From Bacteroidota bacterium (GTDB lineage Bacteria; Bacteroidota; Bacteroidia; Chitinophagales; Chitinophagaceae): a DNA stretch of 7,034 nucleotides. Where the stretch lies: positions 1 through 7,034 of the forward strand of contig JAEWIW010000254.1 of the NCBI GenBank assembly GCA_023386855.1, given 5' to 3'. A model generated the notes under the pieces. The model ran no database searches and was not told where the DNA came from. It was given only the letters and a program-made list of their open reading frames with translations. The position numbers and the translations under genes are program-made. This document shows, in pieces, positions 6,384 to 7,034 of this stretch (positions within the stretch are counted from its first letter, which is position 1; each line of letters starts with the position of its first letter).

Positions 6384-7034
6384 TTATGAATGCTTTTGAA
6401 AGGCTATCCTAAGCAGTTGTTGGGAAGATTGAGTAATCTTAACGCGATCATCAATTCTCATTCCCACTACCCAGATGATTTTCCGGTCTGATTCCAGAAT
6501 CCAGGTATGCTGCTTTTGAAGAAGCGAAAGCTTTTGGTCGATCATAAATCTTGCGATCTTCTTTTTCTTCTTCATTCCCAGTGGATAAAAATAATCGCCT
6601 GGTTTCCATTTGCGAAGCAGTAATGGAAATTTAATGCGACTTAAATCTATTTGGGCAACCAGGGAAGAAGGATCGATTTTTTGATGTTCGATGTTATGGA
6701 TGGAAAAATGCAAAACGCCTTCGCTGAAATTAACCTGTTGATCATCTTGTTCAATCACGTGAACGAAATTTTCTTCAGCTTCCATTGTTGAGATCAGCAG
6801 CCAGTTGCGATCCCTGATGATCCTGTGCGTGGTGGATTGTACAAATTTTCCATTCGATGCAGCAGTAAGCTGGAGGATATCATTGACCTGCGCGCTGTTG
6901 AAGCCGAAAAGTTTGATGCATTCATAAAGAATGGTTTCCAAAGGTTCTGCTTTCAGCAATTTAAGAATCGAGATGCGATAGCCCCCTTCTTTAGGTTCTA
7001 ACAATTTCTTCCGGTGCACGGCAATGGCCTGGTC
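6384..7034 (-). CDS. tilS: tRNA(Ile)-lysidine synthase, C-terminal part (cut by window edge)
   Basis: TilS attaches lysine to C34 of the CAU anticodon of a tRNA-Ile, converting it to lysidine so that the tRNA reads AUA and is charged with isoleucine. Only the last 216 residues are visible, and the frame is open to the right edge. A GTG at 7019 is internal, not a start. The C-terminal domain is well recognised by LRKWKPGDYFYPLGMKKKKK (visible residues about 140-159), ARFMIDQKLSLLQK and the terminal VVGMRIDDRVKIT (about 189-201), all typical of TilS. The middle segment (HRKKLL, ISILKLLKAEPLETILYE) matches the linker helices of Bacteroidota TilS. The N-terminal PP-loop ATPase with its SGGxDS motif lies beyond the window. 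It is probably co-transcribed with the TPR gene. Confidence 0.93.
   Translation of the reverse strand, partial: DQAIAVHRKKLLEPKEGGYRISILKLLKAEPLETILYECIKLFGFNSAQVNDILQLTAASNGKFVQSTTHRIIRDRNWLLISTMEAEENFVHVIEQDDQQVNFSEGVLHFSIHNIEHQKIDPSSLVAQIDLSRIKFPLLLRKWKPGDYFYPLGMKKKKKIARFMIDQKLSLLQKQHTWILESDRKIIWVVGMRIDDRVKITQSSQQLLRIAFQKHS

Noticed and set aside
7017..7019. GTG as a possible gene start for the right-most gene.
   Set aside because: The frame is open to the window edge, and the conserved TilS sequence requires a large N-terminal PP-loop domain upstream.

Overview
The window looks like a chromosomal segment of a Bacteroidota bacterium, probably of the Chitinophagaceae or a close relative. 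This rests on a DUF151 protein with a C-terminal UVR motif, Bacteroidota-style EtfB and TilS sequences, a TAnnTTTG-type promoter, the lack of clear Shine-Dalgarno sequences and a repeat-rich secreted-type protein. The family placement is inferred by eye. All genes are on the minus strand, so transcription runs from high to low coordinates.

In transcription order the window holds: the C-terminal part of tilS (tRNA-Ile lysidine synthase), cut by the window edge; a small two-repeat TPR protein; etfB and etfA (the two electron transfer flavoprotein subunits); a DUF151/bifunctional-nuclease-family protein; ispE (MEP-pathway kinase) with a TTG start; rocD (ornithine aminotransferase); and a degraded beta-propeller-like gene that runs off the left edge. 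A good promoter match lies immediately in front of etfB, so etfB-etfA-DUF151-ispE may be one transcription unit. A 251-bp spacer separates ispE from rocD, and the broken gene follows rocD by about 16 bp.

Most of the window is ordinary housekeeping DNA, and I see no defence island, mobile element, CRISPR array or RNA gene. The non-routine signals are: (1) the beta-propeller gene, with an in-frame TAA at a position where sister repeats have a beta-strand residue, and an apparent one-base frameshift in an A7 run just after a likely ATG; (2) a three-copy in-frame repeat of the last codons and stop codon of ispE; (3) a perfect 7-2-7 palindrome upstream of rocD; (4) an etfB promoter so close to the ATG that the mRNA would be nearly leaderless; and (5) short repeats and mutually exclusive hairpins between etfA and the DUF151 gene. 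None of these amounts to a demonstrated new system.
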